A stretch of 64,000 nucleotides of DNA from Carettochelys insculpta (taxonomy: Eukaryota; Chordata; Testudines; Carettochelyidae). The position numbers and the translations under genes were made by a program. The stretch spans positions 175,659,501 to 175,723,500 of the forward strand of contig NC_134137.1 in assembly GCF_033958435.1 (NCBI RefSeq), in the 5' to 3' direction. Positions 45,478 to 57,765 of this stretch are shown piece by piece. Within the stretch, counting starts at the first letter, position 1. The number at the start of each line of letters is the position of its first letter. The notes below the pieces were generated by a model. That model worked only from the letters and a program-made list of their open reading frames with translations, was not told where the DNA came from and made no database searches.

Positions 45478-47749
45478 GTAAAATTAGGATTAACGTCCAG
45501 TTAGGCAAAGAAATTTTGAAAAAAAACCGCAACCTTATATAAGAAAAACAAAATGAAACACCTTTGTTTGTGATGTCAGTTACTTTCTGTATGACTTTTT
45601 TATAATTTATACTCAGAACTAAATGTTAGGTCGACTTTTGTACCATGAAGTTCTGTCAAATTCCATTATGGCTCATACTGGTTGCTTCTGCTGTAGTTAA
45701 ACTTTCTAAAACAGTTTACAGTAGAGAGCCTCTCATCACTCATACTCCTACTCATAATTTCCAGAAACATTTGTTTTTCAGGCGTAATATTCTGTGGTTG
45801 ATTTGAAAAGAGGTGAATTTTTCTAATCGCGTTTGACTCATGGAATTGGCAAAAGCTTGTGTGTTTGGGGGGGAACTTTTTGTTTAGGAGAGAAAAATAT
45901 AATAGCGCTTGTATAGGGCTGCGGGTGCCAAAAATAACTAGTTTAGTACTTGGCATGAATAGAGTTCTCACTGAGAAGTGTGTGTTCTTTCTTCAAGGAA
46001 GAAGTACTTAGTTCTTGCCTCTGTTGTTCCTATATCACTATAAATCTGCCCATTCTGCCATACGGATAGGCTGTTGCTGCAACAATTTGCAATATTGTCA
46101 CTCCAAAGTCATGAGTCAGGTCTCTAACTATTATGTAATCAACTTCAGTATCATGACACTTGTAAATAAATACTGTGGGTTTTTTGTGTTTTGCTTTCCA
46201 GTTTGAGAGTCATTCGTGCACACTCAGGTCACATATTTCATGATATATTTTCCTGCAACCTTGTGGGTTACAAACTTATTTATTTTAATGAAATCTCGAG
46301 ATACATGTAATCACTTGATTTCAGGAGCTGAAATAGCAGACGTTAAAGAGGCTTAGGAGTTGTCAGTATTAGGCAAATTACTTGTGTAAAAAGAGTTTGT
46401 GGCGGTCTCAGTGAGGCAGAAAGCAAAATAAAATGCGCTTTAAATGTGATCAGTAGAGATTTTAAAATTTAATTGTTCCTTTTAAAATATATGAATAGGA
46501 TCTGGAGATTTGAGGATATTTCTCAGATGAGAAGACAAACCAATGTCATATCTTGTCTTTTCTGGTTTGGGGTTTTAGGTGTCTTATTGTTCTGAGCTCA
46601 TGTGTGATGATGGAATAAAAAAATTGTTACAGTTTAGCATCTCTACTCCATTAGGCACTGCAGTTAAGTAGATGTTAAAGGAAGCTACAGCTTTCTTTTT
46701 TGGTTAGCATTTTGACTAAAAATCCCTTTTTCTTTTGCCATTACTCTCTCCTACCCATTATTCTGCCTTCAGTCTCTGGAGAAGTCATAATTTTGCTAGT
46801 TCTTCATTCATGACAGAATCTCTCCCAGGGAAAGTGTAAATCATCACTAGCAAGTCTCTTTTTGTTTTCTCTTACCCTATAACTTGAACATTAATCTGGA
46901 GGATTAGTTGTCTATCCGTAGGAGGAATTTAGTGTTTGGCTCCCCTTTGCATAAATAATAGAACTTCCGTAGTGTATTTCCAGTGTTGTCTCTTTCATAG
47001 TGATGAATCTGAAGAATGTGGTGAGAGGGAAGTCTGCACATTATTACTAACTTGTAAAAATGACAGAAGACTGTGTAGAAAATGAAACCATTTTTAGTAT
47101 ATATGTATTGCTCTTAGAACAGAAAATAGTAACATTTGAAGGCTGTATGCAGAAGAATCAGATACAGAAATGCATTGCTGTGTTTTCCTGCAATATGGTT
47201 ATTTTAACTACAGGGAACAACCTTAAAAATTCCACAGCTGCCCCTAGAAGTTCTCCGCAACTTTTGATTTCAAATAGATGAGAAATCTAAAAAGGTGGCA
47301 ACAAGGGGGAGAAAAAGTCAAGTGTTTCATTAGAATTAAGTATTTTATCTATTCATGAGATATAACTTTAATGAAATGTGAAGTCTGGTTCTTAATTTAC
47401 ACAAATCATTCTGATTTCACATTCATATTCTGATTTCCTTTCCCTAATCTGTTCACACACTAGAAGAAGAATTGTTCAGGTTTCTCTGTACAACAGGCCA
47501 AAATTCGAAGCTGACAGAGCAAGTCAGGAAATTTTCAGCTCTGTAAATGTTAGCTGCTTCTGTTTTCACATTTTCATGATGATTATAGAACACAGTAATC
47601 TCTGGTTTTGAGGGTGTGGGAGAACTTGGTAAATCTGAAAAACTATTTTTTGCCCTCTAAACTAAAATGAGCCCATGCTTGTGTAATTGGACTCCATTCC
47701 TGTATTAGTATAAACCTAACTTATGCTGGAATTAATATTTTCACTTCAG
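45478..47749 (+). other. PSMG1: PSMG1 intron 4
   Basis: AT-rich, 2.3 kb. No repeat family or second gene recognised. Confidence 0.55.
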
Positions 47750-47948
47750 GTTTTTGGCTGTATGCGGGGAGAGGACTTGCAAGTAACCGTTCTTTCAACA
47801 TGTCCTGTAACTGATTATAAAACTCCTGAATCCACTTTAACACTTCCATCTCCCTTTCTGAAAGCTTTAAACACAAAAGAATTCAAAGAAACAGTCTGTT
47901 GTCCACTGCTGGAGCAACCAAATATTGTAAAGGATCTACCTGCTGCTG
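47750..47948 (+). CDS. PSMG1: PSMG1 exon 5
   Basis: Acceptor CACTTCAG 47749, donor GCTGCTG|GTATTA, phase 0 in and 1 out, 66 full codons. Reads VFGCMRGEDLQVTVLSTCPV, TDYKTPESTLTLPSPFLKAL, NTKEFKETVCCPLLEQPNIV, KDLPAA. Strong match to the PAC1 core. Confidence 0.95.
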
Positions 47949-48245
47949 GTATTATGCAACTTAGTTTCTATTCTTGTATTTATTGATTGATTTGATTCAT
48001 TGCTGCATTGTAAAGTCCTGTTAACTGTTGACATTTATTGGTAAGTGTTAATTTTGACCATCATAACGTTTAACTGATGATCCTAACTGTAAATTTATTC
48101 TCCCTATATAATTTATGAGTCAGGAAGATAACTTGAAAATTAATTCACAACTCTTTGGCATCTTACGCATCTGTGTGTAAAAGAGCTGATATGTGCAAAA
48201 ATTATGTGCTGTAATTAACAGCATATACTGTAAGATGTCATATGA

Positions 48246-48445
48246 TGCAGTATATTTTGAGCCAGGAGTCACCCAAAAATTAACAAGCATAATGTACTTC
48301 TTGATGCGAGGCACGGTCATCTTGTGGAATTCTTTACTGGGGGATGTTGTGAAGGCCAAAAAAATAACTGAGTTCAAAAGTCATTCAGTAAGTTCTTGAA
48401 GGATAGGTTCCTTACTGGCTGTTAGCCAAGTTGATTAGACATGTA
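48246..48445. mobile_element. CR1 LINE fragment in PSMG1 intron 5
   Basis: Text GGAATTCTTTACTGGGGGAT, GTTGTGAAGGCCAAAAAAAT, AACTGAGTTCAAAAG, TTCTTGAAGGATAGGTTCC and GGCTGTTAGCCAAG is the common 3' part of a turtle-type CR1. About 200 bases. It lies 100 bases before exon 6. Confidence 0.75.
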
Positions 48446-48547
48446 AGCCCATAGCAAAATGTTATGTTACTTAAATGGAAATAAATGTTATTCCGTGTGG
48501 GTTAGAGTACTTCATTCTGATGTAACATTCTCTTTTATTATAATTAG

Positions 48548-48684
48548 TTTTGAGCTATTGTCAGGTATGGCAGATTCCTGCAGTGCTGTATCAGTGTTAC
48601 ACGGATGTCATCAAACTGGACGCTGTTACAATCGAAGCATTCAAGCCTGTGCTTTCTTCTAAGAGCCTAAAGAGCTTAGTCACG
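48548..48684 (+). CDS. PSMG1: PSMG1 exon 6
   Basis: Acceptor TATAATTAG 48547, donor GTCACG|GTAAGG, phase 1 in and 0 out. Reads (V)LSYCQVWQIPAVLYQCYTD, VIKLDAVTIEAFKPVLSSKS, LKSLVT. Same length and order as human PAC1. Confidence 0.95.
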
Positions 48685-50053
48685 GTAAGGCTTGTTTTTA
48701 AAGGTTACTGGAAAGGTCTGTCTCTTTGCCCTCCATCACTGTGGTATTGGAGTGTCTGAAGTTGTAGGCTAAGGCTTCGGCTGTGTTGACGTTCTATAGC
48801 TTTTTGCAGCATGGCAGAGCAGACACAGCTGTGTGACTAGAAGTTGGGCAGGGTAAGCGCTGTTTATGCACACTTTCACTAACAAAATTTTCCATCCTCA
48901 CGAACAGCATGAGTGGCCTCTGCTTTGTGGGCAGCAGAGCACATCTGCAGACACAGCACTGTTCACACTAGCACTTGCCATGTTCATGGTGCATAATGCT
49001 ATTACTCAGCAATCCGGAAATGACCCAGGTTAGACAGAGCTGTAACAATCTTCGATTCCATGAACTCCTACGCTCTTCAGTTGGTACTACTCAGGAGTCA
49101 CCTAATATGGAATGGACATAAGTAAGCTCTCTCAGAGGAAAAGACTGTTACATTTTCTGTAGCTGGTGTTCTTTGCGATGTGTTGCTAATGTCCATTCTA
49201 TATCCTGCCCTCCTTCCCCACTTTGAGTTTTTCTGTCAAGAAGAAGTTAAAAGTGGAGAGGGCTGGTGGCATCCAGCATAGTGCAGCATATGCATGTTAC
49301 TCGGGGGGCATTGGACCCAGTCCTCTACGGAAATCATTTTAGGAAAAACTTCAAGCACAGGTGCATGTGGTGAGCAGATGCACCATAGGGTACATCTACA
49401 CTTGCCGAGAGATCGATCAGTCAGGGTCAGTCTTCTGGTGTTTGGTTTCATGTGCCTAGCGGATACTCGCAAAGAACACTAGTTACAGAAAATGTAACAG
49501 TCTTTTCCTCTCTGAGAGCTCGATTTCGTGTACCTAGCAGGGACTGTCAGGTTCAACAGTCAACCCCTGTACTCCTCATTATCACGAGGAGTAAGGGAGA
49601 ACAACAGGAGAGTTTCTCCCATCAATCCCCCTCAGTGAGGATGGCCAGGTAAGTTGATCCTAGATAAGTCAATGCCAGTGGCACATGTCATAACTGGAAC
49701 TGTGTATCTAGGATTGACTTTCACGTCTAGTGTAGACCTGTCCTAAGATGGAATGGATATGAGCAGCACATCTTGAACACCAGTTCCAGAAAAGGAGTCT
49801 TTCCCCCTCCCTTAGCTATTTAAAGAAAGGGGAATACAGGTTAACATGTCCCAGTGTGTGATTAAAGTGGATGTTTCTTTTGGCTTTTTCACTAGTTTTC
49901 TAGACACCTTCTTTCATAACACTTCACTCTTACTCATAGTTAATGTTTTAATCATATTGGTTTTTACTGTAATAAAGTTTTGAATGGGTAAAACAGAGGA
50001 TGATTTAACTGTTTTGTAACCTACTAGCAAAGACTATTTCTTTGTTTCACTAG
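48685..50053 (+). other. PSMG1: PSMG1 intron 6, repeat-filled
   Basis: From about 49000 to 49810 it is made of nested short elements. The last 240 bases before the acceptor TTTCACTAG are plain intron. Confidence 0.65.
49020..49810. mobile_element. Nested cluster of short DNA elements
   Basis: Outer family: ACTGTTACATTTTCTGTAGC then TGGTGTTCTTTGCGATGTGT at 49145 is matched in reverse by ACACATC/GAACACCAGTTCC at about 49765-49790, and again in reverse by CGCAAAGAACACTAGTTACA at 49469-49500. Inside, 49388-49744 is a Harbinger-like element (GGGTACATCTACACTTGCC ... GTGTAGACCTGTCC) of the same family as 43706-43983, in reverse. Confidence 0.6.
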
Positions 50054-50125
50054 GAGATGTCCAAAAGCACAGAGATACTGAAGAAATTAGTGGCAACCAG
50101 TGAAATTTATAACATCTATACATAA
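50054..50125 (+). CDS. PSMG1: PSMG1 exon 7 (C-terminus)
   Basis: Acceptor TTTCACTAG 50053. Reads EMSKSTEILKKLVATSEIYN IYT and stops at TAA 50123-50125. The helix STEILKKL is conserved, and Ile-Tyr-Thr is a C-terminal HbYX motif. Too short to be found by length alone; certain from frame, position and conservation. Confidence 0.93.
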   Translation, partial: EMSKSTEILKKLVATSEIYNIYT

Positions 50126-50261
50126 AGTGGACACATCACCAGTGCATTCAAGTCTGCATTTTTGTCAACTCCAATTGCTTTATTTGAAGATATTTTGGAA
50201 TTACAGCTGCTCCCTTCAGAATGGAATAAATCCCAAAAGATTTCTTGTATTTCTGAGGGTG

Positions 50262-50300
<39 letters not shown>

Positions 50301-50605
50301 GTTTGGTCATTGTTCACACATGGCTTTACATGTCACATTTCTTGTTTCATGATTGGGAGTATTTTGGTTTTTTAAGTTTTTTAACTCAAAGAAGACAACT
50401 TGAGAATGCAATACACATTTTTCCACAAAGTGGAATGAACAACTTATTTTAAAAATACACAGTACATATCTAAAGGAGAGAAATAGGTGTAATTGATATC
50501 TAATGATGTCAACTCTTTCGATTTACAAAACTGGGTTGTTTTAAAAATCTGTACTTTGAAAGTTTTCTCTGTGTGTACTCTGAATAAAGATACTTCTCAA
50601 TACTT
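50126..50605 (+). other. PSMG1: PSMG1 3' UTR
   Basis: AATAAA at 50583-50588 is the likely poly(A) signal; an earlier AATAAA lies at 50225-50230. A (TG)n microsatellite at about 50267-50297 is inside. Confidence 0.65.
50267..50297 (+). repeat. (TG)n microsatellite
   Basis: About fifteen TG units in the PSMG1 3' UTR. It creates false open frames with Cys-Val repeats on + and Thr-His repeats on -. Confidence 0.9.
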
Positions 50606-53420
50606 TATATATTAAAATATTTATATGTTAAAATATGGTAAATACACATTGGAAACTCATTAATATAAATGATGGAATTCCAAATTTTATTTGTACACAA
50701 GCAGAAAAGGTGGGAACAACTATCTGGAAGCAGGTGAACATTTTGACTTCACTTTGGATCTTGCCTCAGTATTTTAGCTCTTTCTCTTCTGTAAAGAGAA
50801 ATATATACTTTATGGTAGGCCATAAGTTTACAGGCCAAAACTGTTCCACTAAAGCTTTATATCTTAACAGAACCTAGCACAGTGGGGTCAATGACTTGTA
50901 GGTACTCAAGTAATACAAAAGAAGAATAATCAAAATTGATTTGAATATTAAGAGTTTCTACAACCAGACAATACAAATTTGCTTCAACTTTTTTAATTGA
51001 GTTGACAAAGGAGAAGGAAGAACAGTCATCTTTATACTGAATAGGAAATATTCAAAAAGCACATAGTTTAAATGGACATTATTTAATATTAAAATTATTG
51101 TAGATGTTTATATTTTAGCAGCCTATCATTTAATGTTCTGACTGTGTTTTTAAAATGAAATATTGGAATTGCTATAAAGGTGTGGTGCATTAACTGTAGT
51201 GTCCTTGACCCTGTATTCAAGATCATAATGGCAAATGTGGTCTGAAGAATTAATACTTTGTAGTACGCAACTGCAGCATCATGCTTTTACTACACTGAGA
51301 ACTTTAAAATGTGTGTTGGTCACTTTACAGGAAAAAGTCTTTTTCACAGGTGGACCCCTAAATATTTCAGATGGAGGTGTGGGCCCCTTTAGAAATCGCA
51401 GATACAGTCTGTTAGACCTTCAGATGAAGATCTCTCTAGTACAGTAAGAAGTCTGAAAAATATTGCTGTGAGGTGCAGTTTGCAGAGCTCGGGGGGGGCT
51501 GTAGACTACAGATTGAAAACTGCTGCTTTACAAGAATAAAAAGTATGTTTTAATATTTGTGAATTGCAGTAGTAACAGGATTGTTCACAATTGTTTCTAA
51601 ATACTGAATTTACTCCTAGCGTGTACTAAGCAAAAAGGAAAATTCACAAATTTAGGATGAAGAAATAAAAAAATAAGATCTGATAAATCCAAAGTCTGGA
51701 AAGCAAAGCTAGAAAAATAGAAGTAGGATCAAAGTGTATCCTGTATTTCTAATAAGGAGAATAAATACTTTTGGCATAAACATCAGGAGCTGTGACTAGT
51801 TCTTCCTAAATTGAAATCTTCAAATCTGGACGCAATGTTTTTATAACAGATATGTTCTAGTTCATACTGGTCTCACTGAACGAATCACTGAGGGAAGTTT
51901 GGTATTATGCAGGAAATCAGTTTAAATGTGCTGGCCTGAAAAATCTGTGTGTCTGATCCAGTGCTCACTGAAGTCTAGTTTTCCATTAGCTTCAATGACA
52001 TCAACTCTACTGTTCTGTGAATCCAAAATACCTATCATCTCCAATGTGAAAAAAAGCAGAAGAGTGATGTGCTTTTTAAAAATCCTTTAGTCTTTTCCAT
52101 CATGGACCCAGGAGACAGCTGTTAACAATGCCCATATCCCCACCCTCAGAAATCCTCCCTTTCCCTGCAGGTGGGTCCCCCTACCCACCCCCAGCTGCCT
52201 CAACTTGCAAGAGCTTTCTTTTTACAAATCTCATTGAAGGGCAACCTAGTAGCTGCTCGGGCTGTAAGTTACCCAACACTTTGTTGTAAGATTCTTGCGG
52301 TCTGTGGTGAGAGGCTACATCATCTTCCTATGCTGCTTGCAACCCACCTTTGAAATGCAGTAGGGTGAAAGGCACTTGTCTGATGTCAGTGCTTTTCTCT
52401 CTCTCATGATAGTCTTTCAAGTTTGGCTTAGATATAAGCTTTAAAAAAAATCACTTTCTCTTATTTTGCTTCATCGTGCTAAAATGACAGCAAAGTGAGC
52501 CTTCTGATCTAGGAATGGTTAACATTGCCACCAAAGCAGGTGCTATAGTAGTTTGAGCTGCACTGAGGCTCCCCGAAACAAATAGCTGGCTTAGGTTCCC
52601 TCCAGTAACCTCAGACCCAGTGTGTGGCCCCTATGCCCATCTGCCCTTCTATCGGCATGCCACCTGGATAAGGAGTTGTCCTAGTCTCCTGAGGTAGGGA
52701 AGAGAAAAAGAGTCAGGACGAGGCTTTCGCAAGAGCTACCTGCATGCTGGATTCACGATACATATCCTGTCTCCTGAGTGCAAGTGCTCCCTGATTCTTG
52801 TGCACGTCTCTGCCTTCCCCATATGCCAGCCCTGTCATGCTCCCAGCTAATTCAGGTAGTCTTGTACTTTAGGTTGTCCTGCGATGTTGAATGGTTAGAC
52901 TTCAAGCTCTGTTGATGCACGATGAGGGGTTGTTAGAATTCCAGATTATATTTTACTTGTTTCTTTTTTTAAAAAGGGATATTACTAAAACGTGCTTAAA
53001 AACTTTTATCAATGATGCAAAGTCAAACACTCAAAAGTAAGGAGAGGCCTGTGAAACCCTAATGCAACCTCCTTGTGCATATGCATGAGGATAGTCTTGA
53101 ATTACACACTTGGATACTCTTTTTTTTTTTTCCCTGTAGGACCCCTGCCTCGTTAAGAACAGGATGGAGAGTGCCCAAAGAATTAATCAGAATTATGTTG
53201 TGAAGGAGATTGTGGAATCCCACAGTCTTGATTTGTTCTAGAAATTGGAAGATGTGTCAGCAAACAGGGTAGGAGACTGCAGGAAATGAGATAATGGTCT
53301 TATCCTGAAGGCAGGTGAATTCCACATAAGAGAACTCACTTCTAATCCTACTTTTACAGTCTTCCAGTAGGATTGTGGGCAAGTGTATGTAAGCCACAAT
53401 TTTAGCAAGTGGCTACTAAT
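50606..53420. other. Intergenic, no gene seen
   Basis: AT-rich. Short open frames only. No repeat family was named with confidence. Confidence 0.5.
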
Positions 53421-53429
53421 TGTGTGTTC

Positions 53430-53530
53430 CTTAAAAAACAACAAGAAGTTCTGTGGCACCTTATAGACTAACATATTTTGGAACATAAGCTTTCGTGGGC
53501 AAAGACCTGCTTTGTCGGATGCATGATGCA
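53430..53530 (+). mobile_element. Sauropsid interspersed repeat fragment (GTGGCACCTTATAGACTAAC type)
   Basis: Contains TTCTGTGGCACCTTATAGAC, TAACATATTTTGGAACATAA and GCTTTCGTGGGCAAAGACCT, then TTTGTCGGATGCATGA. This text is very common in turtle genomes. A second piece lies at 55185-55240. Class is not certain. Confidence 0.6.
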
Positions 53531-55184
53531 TGTTCCTTGTTTTCTGAATGGAAGGTAAGATATTTGAGCCTGATCAGCACAAGTGCTGAGTACTTACAGC
53601 TGCAAGCTAAGAGGATAGGAGCCACTTTCAATCCCTTGGCAGTAAGTGGTAGTGTTGGAAAGAATGAGTTTCGGTCCTGGCTCTACCATTTTTTCACCAT
53701 CTTGCTCAGGCAGGTCTTTTTCCCTTAAATTTGCCATCTATATAATAATAATAGTGTCTTATGAGAAAGTGCTTAGTTACTTTGATGATGAATGCCTTAG
53801 ACTGAGGAGTGAAATGCTCTTCTTTTTCCTGCCTGCATTGCAGGTTTAGATAGTGTGTTTTAAGTAGTGTAGTAATTGAAGGATAAGGATAAAAATATTG
53901 TGAATTGTGGTTTCACAGTCAGAACATTGCCTGTTTTAGATGCTGAGTGAGGAGGCAAGAACTGCTACACAACAGCTAAACGTACAAGTTAAACTAGTGC
54001 CAAATTTGGCTATTTCTTGTGTTAAGCAGTAAGTAGGCCATAGTTTTGCAGTACTGTGTATGAAAGGAGGTACACACGGGTTGTTGGTTCAGCTCGAATG
54101 ACTGCCCAATCCCTTCTCTAATGCTTTTTTTCAGATTTGCTTCTTTGGGGTATCAGCTGCATCAGAATCTTTGTAAAGAAAAATTACTTTTAAGTACTGA
54201 AATTTAGAAAAATATTTTTTAAAAAATCATATATTTGGTTGGCATTTCTAGCCTTATTCTAAGCTATTGTAATAAATACATTTTATTTATTCATTAACGT
54301 ACATTATGCCTCTTTCACTGTCTGGGCAGGGGAAGGCATTTATAAAAGATAGGGAAAAATAGTGGTTTACCTTTAACAACCTGTTCTGCAAATTTAATAA
54401 AAAGAAAAAAAACACTTTGAACTACCTCTTGGATAATTGTCACTGTAAGCTACCAAGGGGGTTTTCTTGGAGGTGGGGGAAGGCTGCAAGAATGAGTTTC
54501 CTGAGTGTATGTATATTTACCAGTTTTTTGTCTGTGAATTCTCTTCACTGTATCTTACTGACCACTCATTTGAGCATTATTCATTGTTCTGAGAATAACA
54601 GCCGACTAAAAAGCCATGTAAGCGAACATGCAGTTATTTTTTTTCCTGCAATGATCGGATTCTCATTTTTCTTAATGTTCTGTTCTTCATTTTAGCATGA
54701 ATTAGTTCCTCAATAGATTGGGCCTTTGAATTTACAGAAATAAAAACAGTTCTTTAAAAATATTTTCCTTACCCAGAGGTGGGCTGTATATCGCTCTAGT
54801 TTCAAAAAGTATGGTCTCATGGTAACAAGACCATGGTTAAGTTTGCATCAGAATTTTCTGTTCTACAGGGTAATGTTCCTCTATGTCTCACTCTTTTTTT
54901 TTTTTTTTATCACATTGTATAAATGCATTCTCAGGGTTTGAACCAAATATTAGCCACTGATTAGTGTCTGGAGTTATCTCCAGTGGGGATGTGGTGTTTG
55001 AAAGTTCTTGGATTTTTAGGAAACTTGGGAAAACCATAACATTAGAAAGGCCTATTTTCTTCACACCCCCACTAAGACAGTGCTCATTTGAGCAGTAATA
55101 ATGTAACAGCAAAGACAGATCAGTCACTCACCACTCCCTTGCAATTGATTTGCATACTAAGGGAGAATCACTCGTGCCCTGGGT
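53531..55184. other. Intergenic, no gene seen
   Basis: AT-rich, with oligo-T runs near 54893-54908. No repeat or gene recognised. Confidence 0.45.
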
Positions 55185-55240
55185 CAGCAACGAAGGGTCC
55201 TGTGGCACCTTATAGACTAACAGAAAAGTTTTGGGTGTCT
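55185..55240 (+). mobile_element. Second fragment of the GTGGCACCTTATAGACTAAC repeat
   Basis: GGTCCTGTGGCACCTTATAG then ACTAACAGAAAAGTTTTGG, the same family as at 53430. Truncated. Confidence 0.55.
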
Positions 55241-57240
55241 TCCCAACACTTTTTTTTTTTTCAAACTGATTTACCTCAGACTGCTAGTACAGTTACTGAG
55301 AAGGATCACAGGAGGGCGCTATAATGAAAGGAAAACAGATTGGGTTTGAATTGCAGTAAATTGCATTGGTTCCTAAATTCCAAGGGTAATTGTTTACCTT
55401 CCTTTAAAAGGTTTCCATGAATATAAGATGATAATACACAGTAAAAGCAGTTGCAGTTTTGTATTTGCATCTTTCAAGTTGGAGGCTGTGACTCCCTGAA
55501 TATTTATTTTTATGAAAAGCAAGTAGATTTTAGCTCCGAGTCCTTAGTCAGTTTTCTGTTACGCACGTGTGTGCACACGCCCACGCACACACAAATCTTT
55601 AGGAGTTGCAGGAAAATTGAAGTTGCATGTATAAATTAGTTTCACAAAGATGACAGCAGTAAAATGAACATTGAAGACAATGCATTTGTGAGCTTTATTA
55701 TTTAAAGGTCACATATAAAAATGTTAGTAAAAAACAGAAAATTCACAAACAAACATTTAACATTGATGAGTGGCCTTTACTTAAACCAGACGAATTAGGA
55801 TACACCAAGTTGAATTTTAGCACAGTATCCCTAGTTCCTGTGGTACTTAGGCTGGATCTGCTCTGGGGATGAGTTGAAGTTATGTAGGGAAGGAATATGC
55901 CTGTAGGATTTTTGCCTCAGTTGTCGCAGAAGTTGGAAGGTATTACCCTATTGTGGATATCAGGAAATGTTGGAACTAAGGCTGGCAATAGCTACAGGCT
56001 CTGCCCCTCAGCTGGATGGCAGGTGGCAACCCTCTTCTGCCCATGCCCTCCCCACATGGCAGGAGCCCTGAGATGCCCAGCACACTTCCCCCCTCTCCCA
56101 AGAAACCCTGGCCTGGCTTCAGCCCCATTCACCCCTCCCAACTCAACCCCGCTCCACACACCTGCCCACAGGAGCCCAGCTGCAGGCATGCCTCCTCGCC
56201 CCTCCCCAGACCCAGTTGCTCTGGGGAAAATCATCTCTTCAGTGATGCTCTTGATATGTCCCATGCTGGTTCCAAGGCAGCTGAGGGGACAGTATGTATT
56301 CAGCTTCCTGGGTTCCTGAGTATAATCTTTGATCTCCATGGAGATTACTGAGGAACGCAGGGAACTGAATAGCAGGTATACCACCTCCTCAGCTGCCTTG
56401 GAACCTGCACGGGGCATAACAAAATAAAAACATGGGTTTTCGAGCAGCTGCAGCCATGCCAGGGAAAGCAGAGCTTCCCTTGGCCTATTATACCTGCCCC
56501 CCATGGACCCACCTCACACCTAAATGCTGGGGGAAATAAATGAAAATACTGGGGTGGGAATGAAGGTCAGAGAGTTTAAAAAAAAAAGGTGGGGGGTGGG
56601 GGACTGGTATAGGACGCTATGCAGAGAGCCCCTGGCATAGCCCACTGCTCCTCAAAAGCATCTAGGGAAACAGTGGACACTGCCCCTAGGAGCTCTGCTG
56701 AGAGGTGTGATTGAACAGTGAAAGGCTCCAGTAATGGGGAAAGGTTCCAGCAGCTTCCTGGGAGCCTTTTGCTGCAGTAAGGAAAGGCTAAGGCGGGGGT
56801 CCTTTCCCTGATACATACCCCCTCAGCCCCCTGCCAGCGGGAGCTTTGCCCTCCTGCCTCCTTCCTGCCAGAGCCTTTTTCTGGTGCCAGGGCCTTTCAC
56901 TTCAGTGGGCAAAGATCCCAGCCCTGGGGCACAACACTGCAATAGTTCAACTTCAGAGGCATTGCTGGGCACCTGGAGGAGTCCCATTGGGCACATATCC
57001 ACAGGCTTTAGGTGTGCAAAGCACGCTTTTACTCCACTCGCCTTGCTGCCTACCCTGCTATGTGTACTCATGATTCTGGGCGTGCATTATCTGTAGTCTC
57101 CACCCCACGGGAAGTGTAAGTCTAACCCTTTGTAGCTCTACTTTCGCTATGCAGTTCATTGGCACAGACAGAGCCCTACCACATTCATGGTAATGGAAAA
57201 AGTGTCAGAGGGTGAAATCTGGTCTCCCCCCCACCCCATG
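55241..57240. other. Intergenic, partly GC-rich, unclassified
   Basis: 55990-56260 and 56600-56900 are GC-rich and may be old repeats. The open frames on both strands (up to 170 codons) show no domain or splice logic and are not called. Confidence 0.4.
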
Positions 57241-57284
57241 AAAGCTGGTCTTTTGTGTGCTTTTACTTGTTATTGTACAGATTT

Positions 57285-57765
57285 CATGGGAGGAGACCAG
57301 CATTTCTGAAACTGGGGGGTCCTGATCCACAAGGCTGTTGTGGGGGTAGGAGTGTCTCAAGATTATTTTTGGGCAGTTGGGGTATTGCCACTCTTACTTC
57401 TCTGCAGCTTTCAGAGCTGGGTATCTGGAGAACAATAACTGGTGGCCATGTGCTCAGCTGTGAAGGCAGGGTCCCACACCCACAGCAGTGCAGAAGTAAA
57501 TGCTTCCCCTTTTTTTCTGTGCTGCTGCTTTTAGAGCTGGTGGCTGCTGATTCAGAGCACAGCTCTGCAGGCAGCAGTGCAGAAGAAAGGGTGGCAAAAC
57601 TGTACCGTGCCATACTTTTGCATTGCTGCTGGTGGCAACTCTCCATCTAGAACTGCAGAACTCCATCCGCCATGCTCCAGCTGCCCAAATCGGAAGGAAG
57701 CGCCACTGCCAGAAAAGTAAGGGAGCATTACCATAATCTCTGCTACAATAGCCTTGTGACCTCCA
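57285..57765. mobile_element. GC-rich interspersed repeat with internal duplication
   Basis: GGTCCTGATCCACAAGGCTG with GGGGTATTGCCACTCTTACT is followed by repeated motifs: TTTCAGAGCTGGG / TTTAGAGCTGG, GCAGCAGTGCAGAAG / CAGCAGTGCAGAAG. This text is a known sauropsid repeat style, probably hAT-derived. The open frames on both strands come from it. Confidence 0.5.

Larger units (their letters stand above)
37752..50125 (+). other. PSMG1: PSMG1 gene, complete (proteasome assembly chaperone 1)
   Basis: Seven exons (37752-37864, 41406-41515, 44675-44826, 45415-45477, 47750-47948, 48548-48684, 50054-50125) join in one frame of 282 codons with stop; human PSMG1 is 288 residues. The product, PAC1, pairs with PSMG2 (PAC2) to guide alpha-ring formation of the 20S proteasome in the cytosol and to stop rings pairing off-path, and leaves when the core matures. 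Conserved text includes KLWNEWCRT, CYVAEDQQFQWLEK, VTDYKT, CCPLLEQPNIVKDLPAAVLS and EAFKPVLS. The last residues, Ile-Tyr-Thr, fit the hydrophobic-Tyr-X motif that docks in alpha-ring pockets. It follows BRWD1 on the same strand, as in human. Confidence 0.96.

Noticed and set aside
50100..50375. Open frames with Cys-Val repeats (+) and Thr-His repeats (-)
   Set aside because: They read through the (TG)n microsatellite in the PSMG1 3' UTR.
56016..56504. Overlapping open frames on both strands
   Set aside because: GC-rich, Pro/Ala-rich, no motif; most likely old repeat sequence.
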